Shown: positions 48,901 to 54,869 of the stretch, piece after piece
Numbering within the stretch: the stretch's first letter is position 1
Layout of the letters: each line of letters begins with the position of its first letter
NCBI GenBank assembly: GCA_012932295.1
Contig: JAAONU010000011.1
Location: forward strand, 47,060,352-47,124,351
DNA: 64,000 bases
Source: Cyclina sinensis
Taxonomy: Eukaryota; Mollusca; Bivalvia; Venerida; Veneridae
Direction: 5' to 3'
The notes under the pieces: model-generated
The model's input: the letters and a program-made list of their open reading frames with translations, nothing else
Told to the model about the DNA's origin: nothing
Database searches by the model: none
Translations under genes and position numbers: made by a program

Positions 48901-48929
48901 GAGCTGTTAAAATATATCGCAATCAATGA
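3732..48929 (+). CDS. SNAP25: SNAP-25/SNAP-23-type Qbc-SNARE gene with alternative exons (gene span; exons listed separately)
   Basis: This gene encodes a synaptosome-associated protein that supplies two of the four helices of the SNARE bundle driving exocytic membrane fusion with syntaxin and VAMP at the plasma membrane. The spliced order is E1 (a or b), E2, E3 (a, b or c), E4, E5 (a or b), E6, E7 (a or b). The E1a/E5a/E7a product is 209 residues; vertebrate SNAP-25 has 206. Features seen are an N-terminal Qb helix with SLESTRR, zero-layer Gln59, a cysteine cluster [10 protein letters not shown] at residues 89-98, a variable linker, and a Qc helix beginning [13 protein letters not shown] with zero-layer Gln178. 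There is no signal peptide or membrane segment, as expected for a palmitoyl-anchored protein. Exon boundaries and phases match the vertebrate SNAP25 gene, including 118- and 145-nt exons. Whether it should be called SNAP-25 or SNAP-23 is not decided by sequence; it is probably the pre-duplication orthologue of both. Confidence 0.95.
3822..5488 (+). other. First intron, 5' part
   Basis: AT-rich intron immediately after E1a. Short open frames lack splice support. Nothing else delimited. Confidence 0.4.
5489..5530 (+). repeat. tRNA-derived SINE fragment (possible)
   Basis: GAGCACCTGACTGGCATGC followed by GGGGTTGCAGGTTTGAGCCC reads like the middle and T-arm of a tRNA-derived SINE head, with a B-box-like GGTTTGAGCCC. 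The A box and acceptor stem are degraded, so this is not a functional tRNA. Confidence 0.4.
5565..6004. mobile_element. 440-bp inverted-repeat element (MITE)
   Basis: It has a near-perfect ~30-bp terminal inverted repeat starting TACTACCGCTTGCAAAAC, with the complement ending at 6004. There is no coding potential. The target duplication is unclear because the ends are themselves TAC/GTA. It is intronic, between E1a and E1b. Confidence 0.7.
6005..7372 (+). other. First intron, middle
   Basis: Very AT-rich intron without recognised elements. Confidence 0.4.
7373..8160 (+). mobile_element. Hairpin-ended elements with 157-bp tandem core
   Basis: Two nested-looking 5' ends occur: TATGCCCCCAGAACGAGGGC at 7373 and ATGTCTCCCCCCAAAAATGG near 7532, each able to fold as a hairpin. 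The latter is followed by (CCGT)n at 7578-7604 and then three tandem units starting at 7604, 7761 and 7918 (exact 157-bp spacing). Each unit carries TCAAGGTCAAGGTCACACTT. The open reading frames here repeat the same peptide because of the tandem units and are not genes. Confidence 0.7.
7604..8075 (+). repeat. Three 157-bp tandem repeats
   Basis: Unit starts (CACAAAATCKTGTCC) lie at 7604, 7761 and 7918, a spacing of 157 bp each time, with about 90% similarity by eye. A fourth unit is truncated after about 8060. Confidence 0.85.
8160..8995. repeat. Degenerate TGACCTTGACC-type repeat, then unique intron
   Basis: 8160-8470 contains CCTTGACCCCTGAATGACC and ACATTGACCCC motifs, a decayed unit of the same superfamily as the element at 22.45-24.74 kb. 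8470-8990 is intronic AT-rich sequence with nothing recognisable. Confidence 0.4.
8996..10645 (+). mobile_element. GTCGAGCCC elements with ~150-bp units and AAGGTCAAGGTCA motifs
   Basis: Two related starts, TTGTCGAGCCCACTTGCGG (8999) and TTGTTGAGCCCCCTTGTGG (9849), each precede units holding CTTTGAAG, TTCTCCATAGTGAG and AAGGTCAAGGTCAC. The block ends near GTGGGCATGTCTTGTTTTAA (about 10642). It is non-coding. The repeat of the whole arrangement suggests two tandem or nested copies. Confidence 0.55.
10728..11447 (+). repeat. 46-bp minisatellite
   Basis: About 15 imperfect copies of a purine-rich 46-bp unit including GGATTACAGAGAAAGAATGG and AGAAAGGTAAAGGTTGAAC. It lies in the intron before E1b. 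The minus-strand open reading frame across it is a shadow of the repeat. Confidence 0.88.
11448..13368 (+). other. Intron upstream of E1b; possible E1b promoter region
   Basis: 11448-11990 remains purine-rich with a short open frame (11563-11760, Lys/Arg/Glu-rich) that I do not recognise; it may derive from a decayed element. 11990-13368 is AT-rich with no repeat or exon seen. If E1b is a true first exon, its leader and promoter should be here. Confidence 0.3.
13398..13466 (+). CDS. SNAP25: SNARE gene exon E1b (candidate alternative first coding exon)
   Basis: Twenty-three codons starting [12 protein letters not shown] and ending VADATKE, followed by donor GTAAAT in phase 0, the same phase as E1a. 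The ATG lies in AAAAATGA, a good initiation context. Joined to E2 it gives [15 protein letters not shown] before SLESTRR, the same 15-residue spacing from Glu-Leu to Glu as E1a and vertebrate SNAP-25. A plausible acceptor (TTTTGTGTAG) ends at 13368, so the exon is probably 13369-13466 with a non-coding leader exon upstream. E1a cannot splice into it productively: the 13369 reading reaches TGA at 13399. It therefore replaces E1a, through a second promoter or an alternative leader. Transcript evidence is lacking. Confidence 0.72.
13827..14548. mobile_element. TTAA-flanked inverted-repeat element
   Basis: The left end GGTAGTCAGGGGTAAT (13831) and the complement of the right end ending CCACTACC (14544) match imperfectly, each bordered by TTAA. 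The interior (714 bp) is AT-rich and non-coding. Confidence 0.5.
14630..15115. repeat. Repeat with CCTTAAAAAGTCC motifs
   Basis: GTACAGGCCTGAAAAAGTC at 14629 and AAGTCCTTGAATTTC then TTCCTGTACAG near 15110 form a loosely inverted pair, with several CCTTAAAA/AGTCC motifs between them. It is probably an interspersed element. No coding sequence. Confidence 0.4.
15387..15870 (+). repeat. Three ~165-bp tandem repeats
   Basis: Three copies of a unit with AAAGATTCTGCTTCAT, CCAGGAGTGTGCTA and GATACGGCAGCCTGTAA, with starts near 15388, 15553 and 15713; the third has deletions. They are intronic in the SNARE gene. I do not recognise the family. Confidence 0.8.
16420..16525 (+). repeat. Possible tRNA-derived SINE fragment
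   Basis: GTGTTCGAATCTC at 16451-16463 is a good B-box-like T-arm, followed by ATGGGGATCC. No convincing A box or cloverleaf can be drawn upstream, so this is a fragment at best. Confidence 0.3.
17204..18136 (+). mobile_element. CTCACCTGAG-family element, copy 2
   Basis: It starts TTTAGCTCACCTGAGCAAG and ends CAGGTGAACGATCT plus AGGGCTATCATGGCCCT and CTTG. The interior is about five ~145-bp tandem units containing CTAGAGGCTAC, CTGGAAATTTGTCAGAAA and GGTCACAGAGCCC. It lies in the intron before E2 of the SNARE gene. The open reading frame at 17771-18223 is an artefact of the repeat. Confidence 0.7.
18137..18867 (+). other. Intron sequence before E2
   Basis: AT-rich intron with short TGACCTTGACCT-type scraps near 18658. 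The last 20 bases are a strong polypyrimidine tract serving E2. Confidence 0.5.
18868..18909 (+). CDS. SNAP25: SNARE gene exon E2 (constant)
   Basis: Fourteen codons reading [14 protein letters not shown] between a strong polypyrimidine acceptor (GTCTTTTTCAG) and donor GTAGGT, phase 0 at both ends. It is nearly identical to vertebrate [14 protein letters not shown] and has the same 42-nt size as the corresponding vertebrate exon. It forms the N-terminal layers of the Qb SNARE helix and is shared by all predicted isoforms. Confidence 0.95.
19651..19893. mobile_element. piggyBac-like MITE, TTAA target
   Basis: TTAA precedes CCCTTTACC at 19655, and GTAAAGGG precedes TTAA at 19890-19893, giving a 235-bp element with a TTAA duplication and CCC...GGG ends as in piggyBac. 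Inside, a long inverted repeat (TGCGACCAGTGCAGATCCAG with its complement ending at about 19858) can fold as a hairpin. Non-coding. Confidence 0.8.
19894..21221 (+). other. Intron E2-E3a, 3' part
   Basis: No repeat or exon recognised. It supplies the weak E3a acceptor. Confidence 0.4.
21222..21270 (+). CDS. SNAP25: SNARE gene exon E3a (alternative Qb-helix exon)
   Basis: 49 nt, phase 0 start, phase 1 end, reading [16 protein letters not shown] plus a split Glu codon completed by E4. The acceptor is ATGCACAG and the donor GTAAGC. It encodes the centre of the Qb helix with the zero-layer Gln. It differs from its sisters by Leu-Ala in place of x-Gly, by Glu at position 11 and by Asp-Asp instead of Asp-Glu. 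The polypyrimidine tract is poor (TTTGTGTTGCAATGCACAG), so this copy probably needs an activator. Confidence 0.88.
22003..22051 (+). CDS. SNAP25: SNARE gene exon E3b (alternative Qb-helix exon)
   Basis: 49 nt reading [16 protein letters not shown] plus a split Glu codon. The acceptor ends TCGTAG, with an upstream tract (CCTTGTTTGCTCTTGTCG), and the donor is GTAAGA. It has the same phases as E3a and E3c. It shares 10 of 16 residues with each of the other copies, and by my count about 32 of 49 bases with E3c, so the duplication is old and all three are under protein-level constraint. Confidence 0.9.
22689..23690 (+). mobile_element. GTGTCGCCCTTTCG-family element (nested inner)
   Basis: It starts GTGTCGCCCTTTCGAAG and ends near AGGGCGACACAAGTGTTCC, with inverted GTGTCGCCCTT/AAGGGCGACAC. 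It lies inside the element at 22.45-24.74 kb, splitting its TTGAATTTT/GTTAAAATTGACC unit. The middle is filled with C-runs and CA repeats. Confidence 0.6.
23019..23415. repeat. C-runs, (CA)n and T-runs
   Basis: Poly-C tracts of up to about 20 bases (23070-23086, 23146-23174), (CA)n at 23327-23374 and T-runs (23085-23105, 23395-23414). The open frames here encode only Pro/Gly runs. Run lengths may be unreliable in assembly. Confidence 0.85.
24736..25888 (+). other. Intron between the repeat block and E3c
   Basis: AT-rich sequence without a recognisable exon or element. The last part supplies the E3c polypyrimidine tract. I looked for a fourth E3-like exon and saw none. Confidence 0.4.
25889..25937 (+). 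CDS. SNAP25: SNARE gene exon E3c (alternative Qb-helix exon)
   Basis: 49 nt reading [16 protein letters not shown] plus a split Glu codon, with a strong acceptor (CCCTTACTTTCAG) and donor [15 protein letters not shown] is identical to vertebrate SNAP-25, making this the copy closest to the canonical exon 4, although Lys at position 2 is replaced by Gln. It is the last of the three tandem copies, 6 kb before E4. Confidence 0.93.
26170..27860 (+). repeat. 71-bp minisatellite (interrupted)
   Basis: Units contain CTACATGACTATCCTTGC, TTCTCTACAGTTCAGAACG and AATTACCCTTGTATCTCCAC, with starts at 26313, 26384, 26455 and 26526 (exact 71-bp spacing) and decayed units on both sides. The array is split by the element at 26793-27658 and resumes with ATTACCCTTGTATCTCC. 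Confidence 0.85.
26791..27660. mobile_element. TA-target inverted-repeat element (Tc1/mariner- or pogo-like MITE)
   Basis: Element 26793-27658 (866 bp) starts CAGTCCATTCGCAATGC and ends with the complement of CAGTCCAATCACGATTAT, bordered by TA on both sides. Removing it with one TA restores an intact 71-bp minisatellite unit, which proves the boundaries. I see no transposase. Confidence 0.85.
27946..28394. repeat. 449-bp near-palindrome (foldback element)
   Basis: Two ~220-nt arms pair from GATACTATGTCATTGCACAC (27946) with the complement ending GTAGTATC (28394). The centre is around the GCATGC near 28165. Arms share CATGTTGTGCACCGAA, TATTTACGTAAA and TAGTTTAGGC. It is intronic between E3c and E4, so the pre-mRNA could form a long hairpin. 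Confidence 0.88.
28830..29650 (+). mobile_element. Element with ~140-bp tandem units (GACTTGAAACTTC)
   Basis: At least four imperfect units carry AAAGCTATTGACTTGAAACT, GGTGGATAGAT and CATCACTCTGCACTTCATG (near 28850, 28990, 29120 and 29280). The 3' part, with AAGGTCAAGGTCAC and TTTAGTGATAGTTCTAG, resembles the other core-repeat elements. Non-coding. Confidence 0.65.
29651..31919 (+). other. Intron before E4
   Basis: AT-rich intron, with a (CAA)n-like stretch near 29801-29824 and a small AGGTTAGCTC...GGCCTTCAAGTC segment at 30570-30690 that may be a repeat. I searched for a second copy of the E4 exon, as in vertebrate 5a/5b, and found no CCGLC-like motif. Confidence 0.4.
31920..32037 (+). CDS. 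SNAP25: SNARE gene exon E4 (constant; palmitoylation region)
   Basis: 118 nt, phase 1 in and phase 2 out, starting with AG to complete the Glu codon and reading [20 protein letters not shown] and then [19 protein letters not shown]. It encodes the C-terminal half of the Qb helix and the membrane-anchoring cysteine motif. Three cysteines are present (residues 90, 91 and 94 of the E1a form). The fourth vertebrate position is Trp, giving LPW as in Drosophila SNAP-24. Vertebrates have a duplicated 118-nt exon (5a/5b) at exactly this position; I found only one copy here. Confidence 0.95.
32657..32776 (+). CDS. SNAP25: SNARE gene exon E5a (alternative linker exon)
   Basis: 120 nt, phase 2 in and phase 2 out, encoding 40 residues beginning (R)[19 protein letters not shown] and ending GQFITK. 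The acceptor is CCGTTACAG and the donor GTATGT. It covers the linker between the two SNARE helices. TWKANDDG is a conserved invertebrate SNAP-25 signature. The exon has symmetric phases, so it could be skipped, used alone, or joined to E5b without breaking the frame. Confidence 0.92.
32899..33036 (+). CDS. SNAP25: SNARE gene exon E5b (alternative linker exon)
   Basis: 138 nt, phase 2 in and phase 2 out, encoding 46 residues beginning (R)[19 protein letters not shown] and ending TGGFITK. The acceptor is GGTTTTTCAG; the donor GTATGT is identical to that of E5a, as is the FIT(K) ending. It is six residues longer than E5a and carries a Gly/Pro-rich stretch ([10 protein letters not shown]). It lies 122 nt downstream of E5a. 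The shared core (TW K, DGTVN, GPRV) shows that the two are tandem duplicates. Confidence 0.92.
33037..35755 (+). other. 5' part of the E5b-E6 intron
   Basis: AT-rich sequence with no element I can delimit and no third linker exon by eye. Short open frames here have no splice-site or homology support. Confidence 0.35.
35756..36242 (+). mobile_element. GTGTCCCCCCCTCTTTTCGAAG element
   Basis: It starts with the foldable CCCCCCTCTTTTCGAAG and AAAAAGGGGGATAT pair, contains CCATCTGTCCAGCC runs, AAGGTCAAGGTAACAC and CGATTTTGAAATAA units, and ends GGCGGGGGACGTTGG then TTACAATTCTTGTTA. It belongs to the same structural class as the 7.4-kb and 22.7-kb elements. Confidence 0.6.
36243..37834 (+). other. 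Intron stretch with poly-T
   Basis: Unique AT-rich intron. A run of about 27 T lies at 36937-36963. No exon-like segment seen. Confidence 0.4.
37836..41370 (+). mobile_element. CTCACCTGAG-family element, copy 3 (outer, interrupted)
   Basis: The outer copy is 37836 to about 38637 plus about 41027-41370. Both halves are collinear with copy 1 (left half TTTTGTGATCGC and the ~165-bp units; right half GGCTAAAAATAGATTTA through CAGCAAACCC). Its terminal hairpin is decayed (AGGACCATCATAACGCT), so it is older than the element inside it. It lies in the 11.8-kb intron between E5b and E6. Confidence 0.72.
38638..41026 (+). mobile_element. CTCACCTGAG-family element, copy 4 (nested inside copy 3)
   Basis: It starts CTCACCTGAGCATGCTCATG and ends AGGTGAGCGATAT plus the intact hairpin AGGGCCATCATGGCCCT and CTTGTT. 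The first part (about 38840-39530) is an array of ~165-bp units like copy 1. The second part (about 39540-40960) is an array of ~146-bp units like copy 2. It is inserted in the target ATTATTAGATTAGG of copy 3, with at most a 3-nt (TTA) ambiguity at the junction. Confidence 0.75.
41371..43180 (+). other. Intron stretch with (TA)n
   Basis: AT-rich intron with (TA)n at about 42432-42450. 42590-42720 contains CAATAACTCTGATAAAATCC- and CAAGGCAATACA-type scraps of an interspersed repeat. No exon seen. Confidence 0.4.
43190..44225 (+). repeat. Minisatellite with a GTGTGAAAAGA core, including a perfect 21-bp array
   Basis: A long degenerate array of GTGTGAAAAGAGC-like words, with a homogeneous core of about six perfect 21-bp units (GTGATGTGTGAAAAGAACTGA) at about 44005-44130. 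The minus-strand frame repeating FFSHITQ is a by-product. It lies 600 bp upstream of E6. Confidence 0.88.
44394..44421 (+). repeat. (ATTG)n microsatellite
   Basis: About seven tandem ATTG units at 44394-44421. The neighbouring 44422-44854 is AT-rich intron up to the E6 acceptor. Confidence 0.9.
44855..44999 (+). CDS. SNAP25: SNARE gene exon E6 (constant; Qc SNARE helix)
   Basis: 145 nt, phase 2 in and phase 0 out, reading (K)[17 protein letters not shown], then [19 protein letters not shown] and ending INQK. The acceptor is CAATCTGCAG and the donor GTACAT. It contains the bulk of the Qc helix, including zero-layer Gln178 (human Gln174). The length equals vertebrate exon 7. It follows an 11.8-kb intron filled with repeats. 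Confidence 0.96.
45000..46124 (+). other. Intron E6-E7a
   Basis: No repeat family or extra exon recognised. The E7a acceptor has a weak polypyrimidine tract (GCCTTGTATACACCTTGTAG). Confidence 0.5.
46125..46190 (+). CDS. SNAP25: SNARE gene exon E7a (alternative terminal coding exon)
   Basis: 66 nt in phase 0 after acceptor CACCTTGTAG, encoding 21 residues starting [12 protein letters not shown] and ending AAKLLKS before TAG at 46188-46190. It aligns with the vertebrate C-terminus starting ADSNKTRIDEAN and supplies the last layers of the Qc helix. I see no AATAAA between its stop and E7b. Its transcript may end at a variant signal such as ATTAAA, or continue. Confidence 0.9.
   Translation, partial: SESNEERIREANTRAAKLLKS
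46191..48860 (+). other. E7a 3' UTR and/or intron to E7b
   Basis: AT-rich. It contains the TTAA element at 47351-47564 and a truncated ATGCCCTCAGAAGGAGGGCAT hairpin element at about 47987-48080. ATTAAA occurs near 46685, 47309 and 47430; no AATAAA was seen. The final bases form a strong acceptor for E7b. Confidence 0.45.
47351..47564. mobile_element. Second piggyBac-like MITE, TTAA target
   Basis: TTAACCCTGAACATGCTG at 47351 and GGTTAAGGGTTAA ending at 47564 bracket 206 bp. The interior CTGGTCAGACTGCATGG and GTGCAGGCTGGCC resembles the core of the element at 19.65 kb, so both belong to one related group. It lies between E7a and E7b. Confidence 0.68.
48861..48929 (+). CDS. SNAP25: SNARE gene exon E7b (candidate alternative terminal coding exon)
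   Basis: 69 nt in phase 0 after a strong acceptor (TTTATTCTTTTCCAG), encoding 22 residues, GTSL then [18 protein letters not shown], before TGA at 48927-48929. In phase after E6 it aligns without gaps to the vertebrate C-terminus: Arg-Val-Asp-x-Ala-Asn-x-Arg-Ala-x-Lys against Arg-Ile-Asp-x-Ala-Asn-x-Arg-Ala-x-Lys. The end differs from E7a in hydrophobicity (KIYRNQ versus KLLKS). It lies 2.7 kb past E7a, so choice must involve skipping of E7a or alternative polyadenylation. The sequence match is strong; usage is inferred. Confidence 0.85.
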   Translation, partial: GTSLTDRVDTANKRAVKIYRNQ

Positions 48930-51900
48930 TCATCACCTTACCATGCGTCTTGTGACCAAGACTCTCTGTTGAAAATCAAGTGCTTACCTTTTCATTAATG
49001 TAGAAAGAAAAAAAGTTAGTTTCTATGCAGATGCCTCAATCAAGATTACAGAAACTAGACAGAAAGGCGTTGATATGTCGATTTTCTTTATAAATAGATT
49101 TTCATTCTATGTGGCAAAGCAAAAAAAAAATGAGAAAAAGGTGAACCACTGAAATAGATTTAAAAGCAGTTACAAATACCAAGGGATTTGAAATTTATTG
49201 TGTATAGAAATTATTTTAGAATGTTCAGTTCATTACTGTGACCTAATGCAGGGCTAGCCTTCCAAATGATACCTGGAAAAGCAACTTGAAGGAGAAAAAA
49301 AAGAGTTGCAAACCAGGTGACTTTAGGCATTGTATCTTGCAGAAATATCATGTGTTTCATTAAATTGCTCATGAACCTATAATGGCAGTGAAGAGAGTAA
49401 GTTCCTCAGCTGTTACTGTACAGACTGCGTTCTTTTCTGACCAAACTACTTCAGGTAGGAGCTAAAATAGAATAGCTTCAGGCAACCATGCATTCCACTT
49501 TAACCCGTTTCTTAATTGTTGGTCACAATCTTAGGTAGACATAATGGTTTTTCTGATTCTCCCCCCATCCTCCAACACTCCCCCATGTTGTCTGTAAGGG
49601 GATTTTCATAAATGTTGATGTGATTTATATAAGATTCCCTGGATGTATTTTAGCTCATACACAGAACACCAGTTGATAAACCTAGAACAGACAGATTGTT
49701 CATTAATGGTATTATTATTTTGTCTAGCTTTTTTGATCTCTTTTATATTACCAGACAGTATACCCAAGGTTATTCCCCCTGCTCTCAAATGTGTGATAAT
49801 CTGATACATATCTAACATAACTATTAAGAATATGTGCACAACATGAATAAATTCCTTCATACATATTTAGGAATATGTATTGCTGAAAGAAACAATGTGT
49901 TCTTTGTTCATGTTCTTTCATGTTCTTGCACTAACTGAAATTAAAACGGAGGCTATGTGCAAGAAAAGGCCCAAGATGGTGTTAGCAGCGGGACAGTATT
50001 TGAAGATCAGACCTTTCTCATTTGGCTTACTGTATTCATCCATTTTGTTGTAACCTTGAAATGTGTACATCATTTATTAAACAGAGCTTGAAGTCACTGG
50101 TATATAAAGTCATTAAAAAACAAGTTTATTTTTTTGGTTCAGACTTTGATGTTGATGTGTACAGCTAGAATAAATCCAGAGTGTATTCAGTGTTTCGTGG
50201 GAGATTTTTGCGATTTTTACACTGTTCTTTAACTATTGTATATCAAACAATAGCAGATGTGGTTGCCATCCATAAGTCATGCAAGCGTTTTTTCTTTGTG
50301 TACATGTGGTAACTGTTGTCCAAAGAAAAATAGTTATATGATTACATTTCAGATTATTATAATTTTATTATACTTTTCAAAAGCAGCTTAAAATCTGCTT
50401 AGTTTTTTAAATAAAGTGTATAGAACTTAATTAAAAGTAGATAATGCTTTTATAATTATTTTATCAAAAATATGGGCATAACATTGCTATTTCATTGTTT
50501 GATTTTGGGACAATTTTTTTATTAATTTTTTTTTTTCACTGAATAATGCTCTGTTATTACTTCCGTAAGGGTCTCCACAGGAAGAGTCTAATATAGTACA
50601 CACAACATAGTGGATGTTTTGCTGTCATTTGATTTTATTGTGTATAGTAAAGTTGTTAAGATAAGGTAATGTAATTAAGACACTGATTTGCATTGCTAAG
50701 AATTTTATTTATTTTATTGAAAGTGCTTATTATTAAATTCATGCTTTATGAAAGAGTATGTTTTATAAACTACTCTCTGTTGAAATTGTGAGATTCCAAA
50801 ATACTGTTGTAAAATATATTTGAGTGGCAGCCTGTACTTCGTTTAACTTAATTGTTATTTTGAAAGAAGTATTTTATGCAAAGACTTGAGCAATGTTTTT
50901 CTCTGGGTTCTTATTATCAGGGAGAAAAAAAGACGTTGAAATCAAAAGTATGCATTTTAGCTTGTATCAGGTATATTGTATTCCTTTTTTGAATTAAAAA
51001 AAAAAAAAAGATAAGATTATGGTCAATCGGTGATATTTTGCCACTTCTCTGTTCTAGAAATTCTTTATCAAATCAGCAATAACAAAGAAATTGTGTCAAG
51101 CATGTCAAGTCTTTTTTCTGCGATCAATGACAACCTTTGTATTTTATGTAGATCTTATTTTCAGATTGAGATATGTATACATGTATTACAGTGTGTTGTT
51201 GAATCTGATGTGTGTGTTAAACTCTTCCATAGCGGCTTCATCTTAGGCAAGGATGCTTTTTCCTCTTCTTCTTCTAGTAGTAGATATGTTACAGTAGGCA
51301 TTTTTAGCAGATGTTTTATTGTATTCAATAGCAGTATAACTTTTGGGACCAGTTTTCATCCATGTTTTACGTAACTTTATTAATGTTTTACATTATTGTG
51401 ATCATAGCTGTTCATAACATGATTATAGTGTATAACATGTATTCAGTACTGATAATTGCATAATGCACCTTAATGAAATGTCTGGTATAAGTGAATAAAA
51501 GATCTCTGGGTGATATACTTCAGTGATTGACAGATGGGATATACTACAGTGATTGTCTTTCACGGTGCTGCATTTTAATCACATAAAGCAATGTTTCTGA
51601 TGTTCAGTACGTCTGTCTGTCTGTGTTAAGATGTTCCTCTTCTGTTTACTATTAAGGGGCTTTGATCGGTGAAGATTCTCAAAGCTCAATGTAAGACACA
51701 GGTCTTTACTGTACAGTGTCTCAGAACTTGGAAATGTATTTACCGATTTCACATCTCCTTTAGTCAGTTTAGTGTAATGCATACAATTCCATCAATGTAT
51801 TTGATTCTGAAGTGCTATGAAATGATAACGAAGATAATAAACAATATTGTTAATGAACAGAAAAAATGAGAAATAATTTATTAATATTTTTCGTCGAAGT

Positions 51901-54745
51901 CATTTGAGATATCTTTATGAATGTAGTATTACAGTGAGACAATGTTCTATGTATTTGTTGGTGACTGATTCATTTCAAAGTGTAGACAGATGGTTTTAGT
52001 GCAGGATGTTTACAAGTGACATGGCTTTTCTTTGTCGAGGAGCAGAATCATAGTACAGCTGTGTGATACAGTCGTTGGACGTAGTTGCTTGTGAAATCCT
52101 GATAGAAATACAGTCTGCAGAACCTATAGAATGCTTTCAAAGATAGATTATAGAAAACAATCTTCTTTGGCTTCTTTCAACACTTCAGGGTCATTTGCAC
52201 TGAAAACAGGCATTAGAAAGCAAAAAATAATTTTAGTTTTTGTTGATTTAATTGTGAAGGTAAACTGATGCCAAAGTTGTGATTGTGATTTATTTGTCAT
52301 TTATTTATTATCTGCTCTAAGTAAACAGAAAAATACCAGTCCATGTGCAATATTACAAACAACTCATTTCATTTATGCTACTCTTACTGCTTTCTAGGTA
52401 GAAATTTGCACAAGAGAAGATTATTAATAAAACACAGTGACATCTGGAAAAAATGTGCAATTTTTTACATTTTGCATATATTGTGTATTGATGACATAGC
52501 AATTTTCATTTGCTTTGGTGTATATAAAAATGCAATGAATGAAAAAATAATGCTTAAAACATTCAGGCTTCTTTTAACCAACAGATTTTCTCCAGCAGAT
52601 AACTGTGGCTGTGGTTTGCTGTTTTCAGTAAGATGGGTTGCATGTTCATGTTAAAGTGTAATATCAAGAGCAGTTCATATTTAGTTATAGAGATTTGAAA
52701 ATTATTTTGTTTATATATTTATTTATTATTTGCAGTTTGGCTTTTCTAAGTCTATCAGATGGAAGTTTTTACATTTATTGATGATAGTGGGTATGTAAAT
52801 GACTAAGGTTGTTCATATAAAAGGGGGTATTTATTCATAATTCAGACATGATTTTGATAGTGTTAGGTACCTTGCTATAGAAAATGACTTTTAAACTTGT
52901 TTTAGTAAATGGTGTATAGGCTGGACCATGGTTTGTACATTCTGATATTACTGGTGGTATTATATCACTCGAAATAATACATTTCAATGAGACTGTTCTT
53001 TCTCTGTTCATTACAATAATGGAATTCAAACAAAACAAGCCTAGACACATTTAAGACATCAAGTTGGCAGGTATTGCTGAAAATATGAGCATTATGTACA
53101 GGTGAAAGCTAAACATTTCATACTTGTATTAGATTTTAGGTTTAGATACCCACATTTAAGCAAATATGAATGACTTAATTCACTATACTGAAGTCATGGA
53201 ATTCATGGATTTTGTCTGTTTGATCTCTCCTGGTCTTTCTTTTGTTTTACTCTCTCCATATTAAGTAAAAATATATCCGTGTAGACTGTAACACATTTGA
53301 AAAGAGGCCCTGGTAACTTCCTGTATATTTATGTATTTTAATCACTAGATATATAAATATCATGTTGAAAAGTGAACAATTTTTGATTTTATTTGTATAA
53401 GATTGATCATCTTCATTAAAATCATTTCACATTTTGTTATTGTTTTTTTTTTACTCAAAGAATTTAAGTTGTTATACATAAATCAAATGTCCAAATTGTC
53501 TGAGTCTGTGCTTCTATTAGCCGATAACTCTCCCACTCAAGACTTGCAGTTTTGTTTTGTTTGTAGCAACCCTCAGACATGTATGCCAATGAACTGTCTT
53601 CTGAGTGGAATGCAAGAAAAGAATCTTGCTGATTTATTTTTTTTTATTTGTCAGTTTCTGACAATCCGAAAGCAGAGGTACAGTAGCAAAACTCAAGGGA
53701 ACATTACAGGATTTAAATAAAAAAACTTTTCAGAGTATCTGCTTGTTTATACTGCCAAATGATTTTTAATACTGCCAACCTGTGCCTTTATGTCTGCTCT
53801 GTTTTTAGTGAATCCTGACAAATTTTAAAATAACATGTCCCACATGTCTCTGTCTGTTCTTCAATCCCACCATTTAGAATATTGTCTACTTGTATTTTCA
53901 TGACATTAGAGAAAGGTAAATGGTACCCATCTGTGTGTTTGTATCTGTGGTTCAGAACTTCAGTCAATAATTAATAGAGATATATAGGTTGAATTGCTTT
54001 ACTTACCATACAAAAGGCATTGACACAGCACAGACTTGTCATTTCATTTAAATAGCACTGCTTAAGCCAATGACTTCACAGACCCCTTTAGGGGCATTTC
54101 TCATTTACCTCTTCTCGACTTGTGGTCGCGCTGACTTTTGGCCGAGTGTATATGGTACATTGACAGCTCCTGTAAAAATGTTCCTGATTTGAGCAATTTC
54201 TTCTTCTAAAAGAAGGATTCTAGTATTCAAGAGGAGTTTTTCAGATGCCAGTTGGAGTTTTCCTTTTCAAAGCAAGTAAGCTGATTTAGATTTATTTATT
54301 TTTCCTCTTGCATAGAACTGAATGACTTGCATACTTGACATAATACTGTCTAACATAAACTGAAAAGTTCAAAAATCAGCAGGTAGCAGACCATTAAAAA
54401 AAGAGCTGTACTTAATTTCTATTCCTACAGTCTTTAAAATATTCTCTTAAGAAAATTAAAATGAAAACAGAAAAACTGCAGTAGATCTGTTTATGTCCTT
54501 AATAAATTCAGATGCATGTTTTTAAATATATTTGGGTAATAACAGCTCACCTAGTGTGTCTGCTGTGGTTGAGAAAAAGAAAGCTGAACGAAAACTGATG
54601 ACCCCCACCTGTTTATGGTTATACATTTAAAAACTTGTTGAATAGTATGCATTAAGAACATGGATTATGTATCTGTAACACAGTACTTGTCACTGACACA
54701 CTCTTCTGTTTCTTGTATTCTATAAATAAAGAGGCATACCCTAAC
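48930..54745 (+). other. SNAP25: Probable long 3' UTR of the SNARE gene (E7b form)
   Basis: This 5.8-kb AT-rich stretch has no coding exon I recognise and, unlike the introns, almost no repeat elements. AATAAA-type signals occur near 50410, 51494, 51836 and 54725; the last sits in TATAAATAAAGAGG and is a good candidate for the distal end. Long 3' UTRs are usual for neuronal SNARE genes. The boundary is inferred. Confidence 0.45.
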
Positions 54746-54869
54746 ATTTTGAGTATTGCATTTTCTTCAAAATCATGTAAATATGAGTGGTATTGAATGA
54801 ATTATTACATAAAAACAAAGTGCCAGTCAGAAATTCAAAACAGGTTAACTGAGTGCATATTAATATTTT

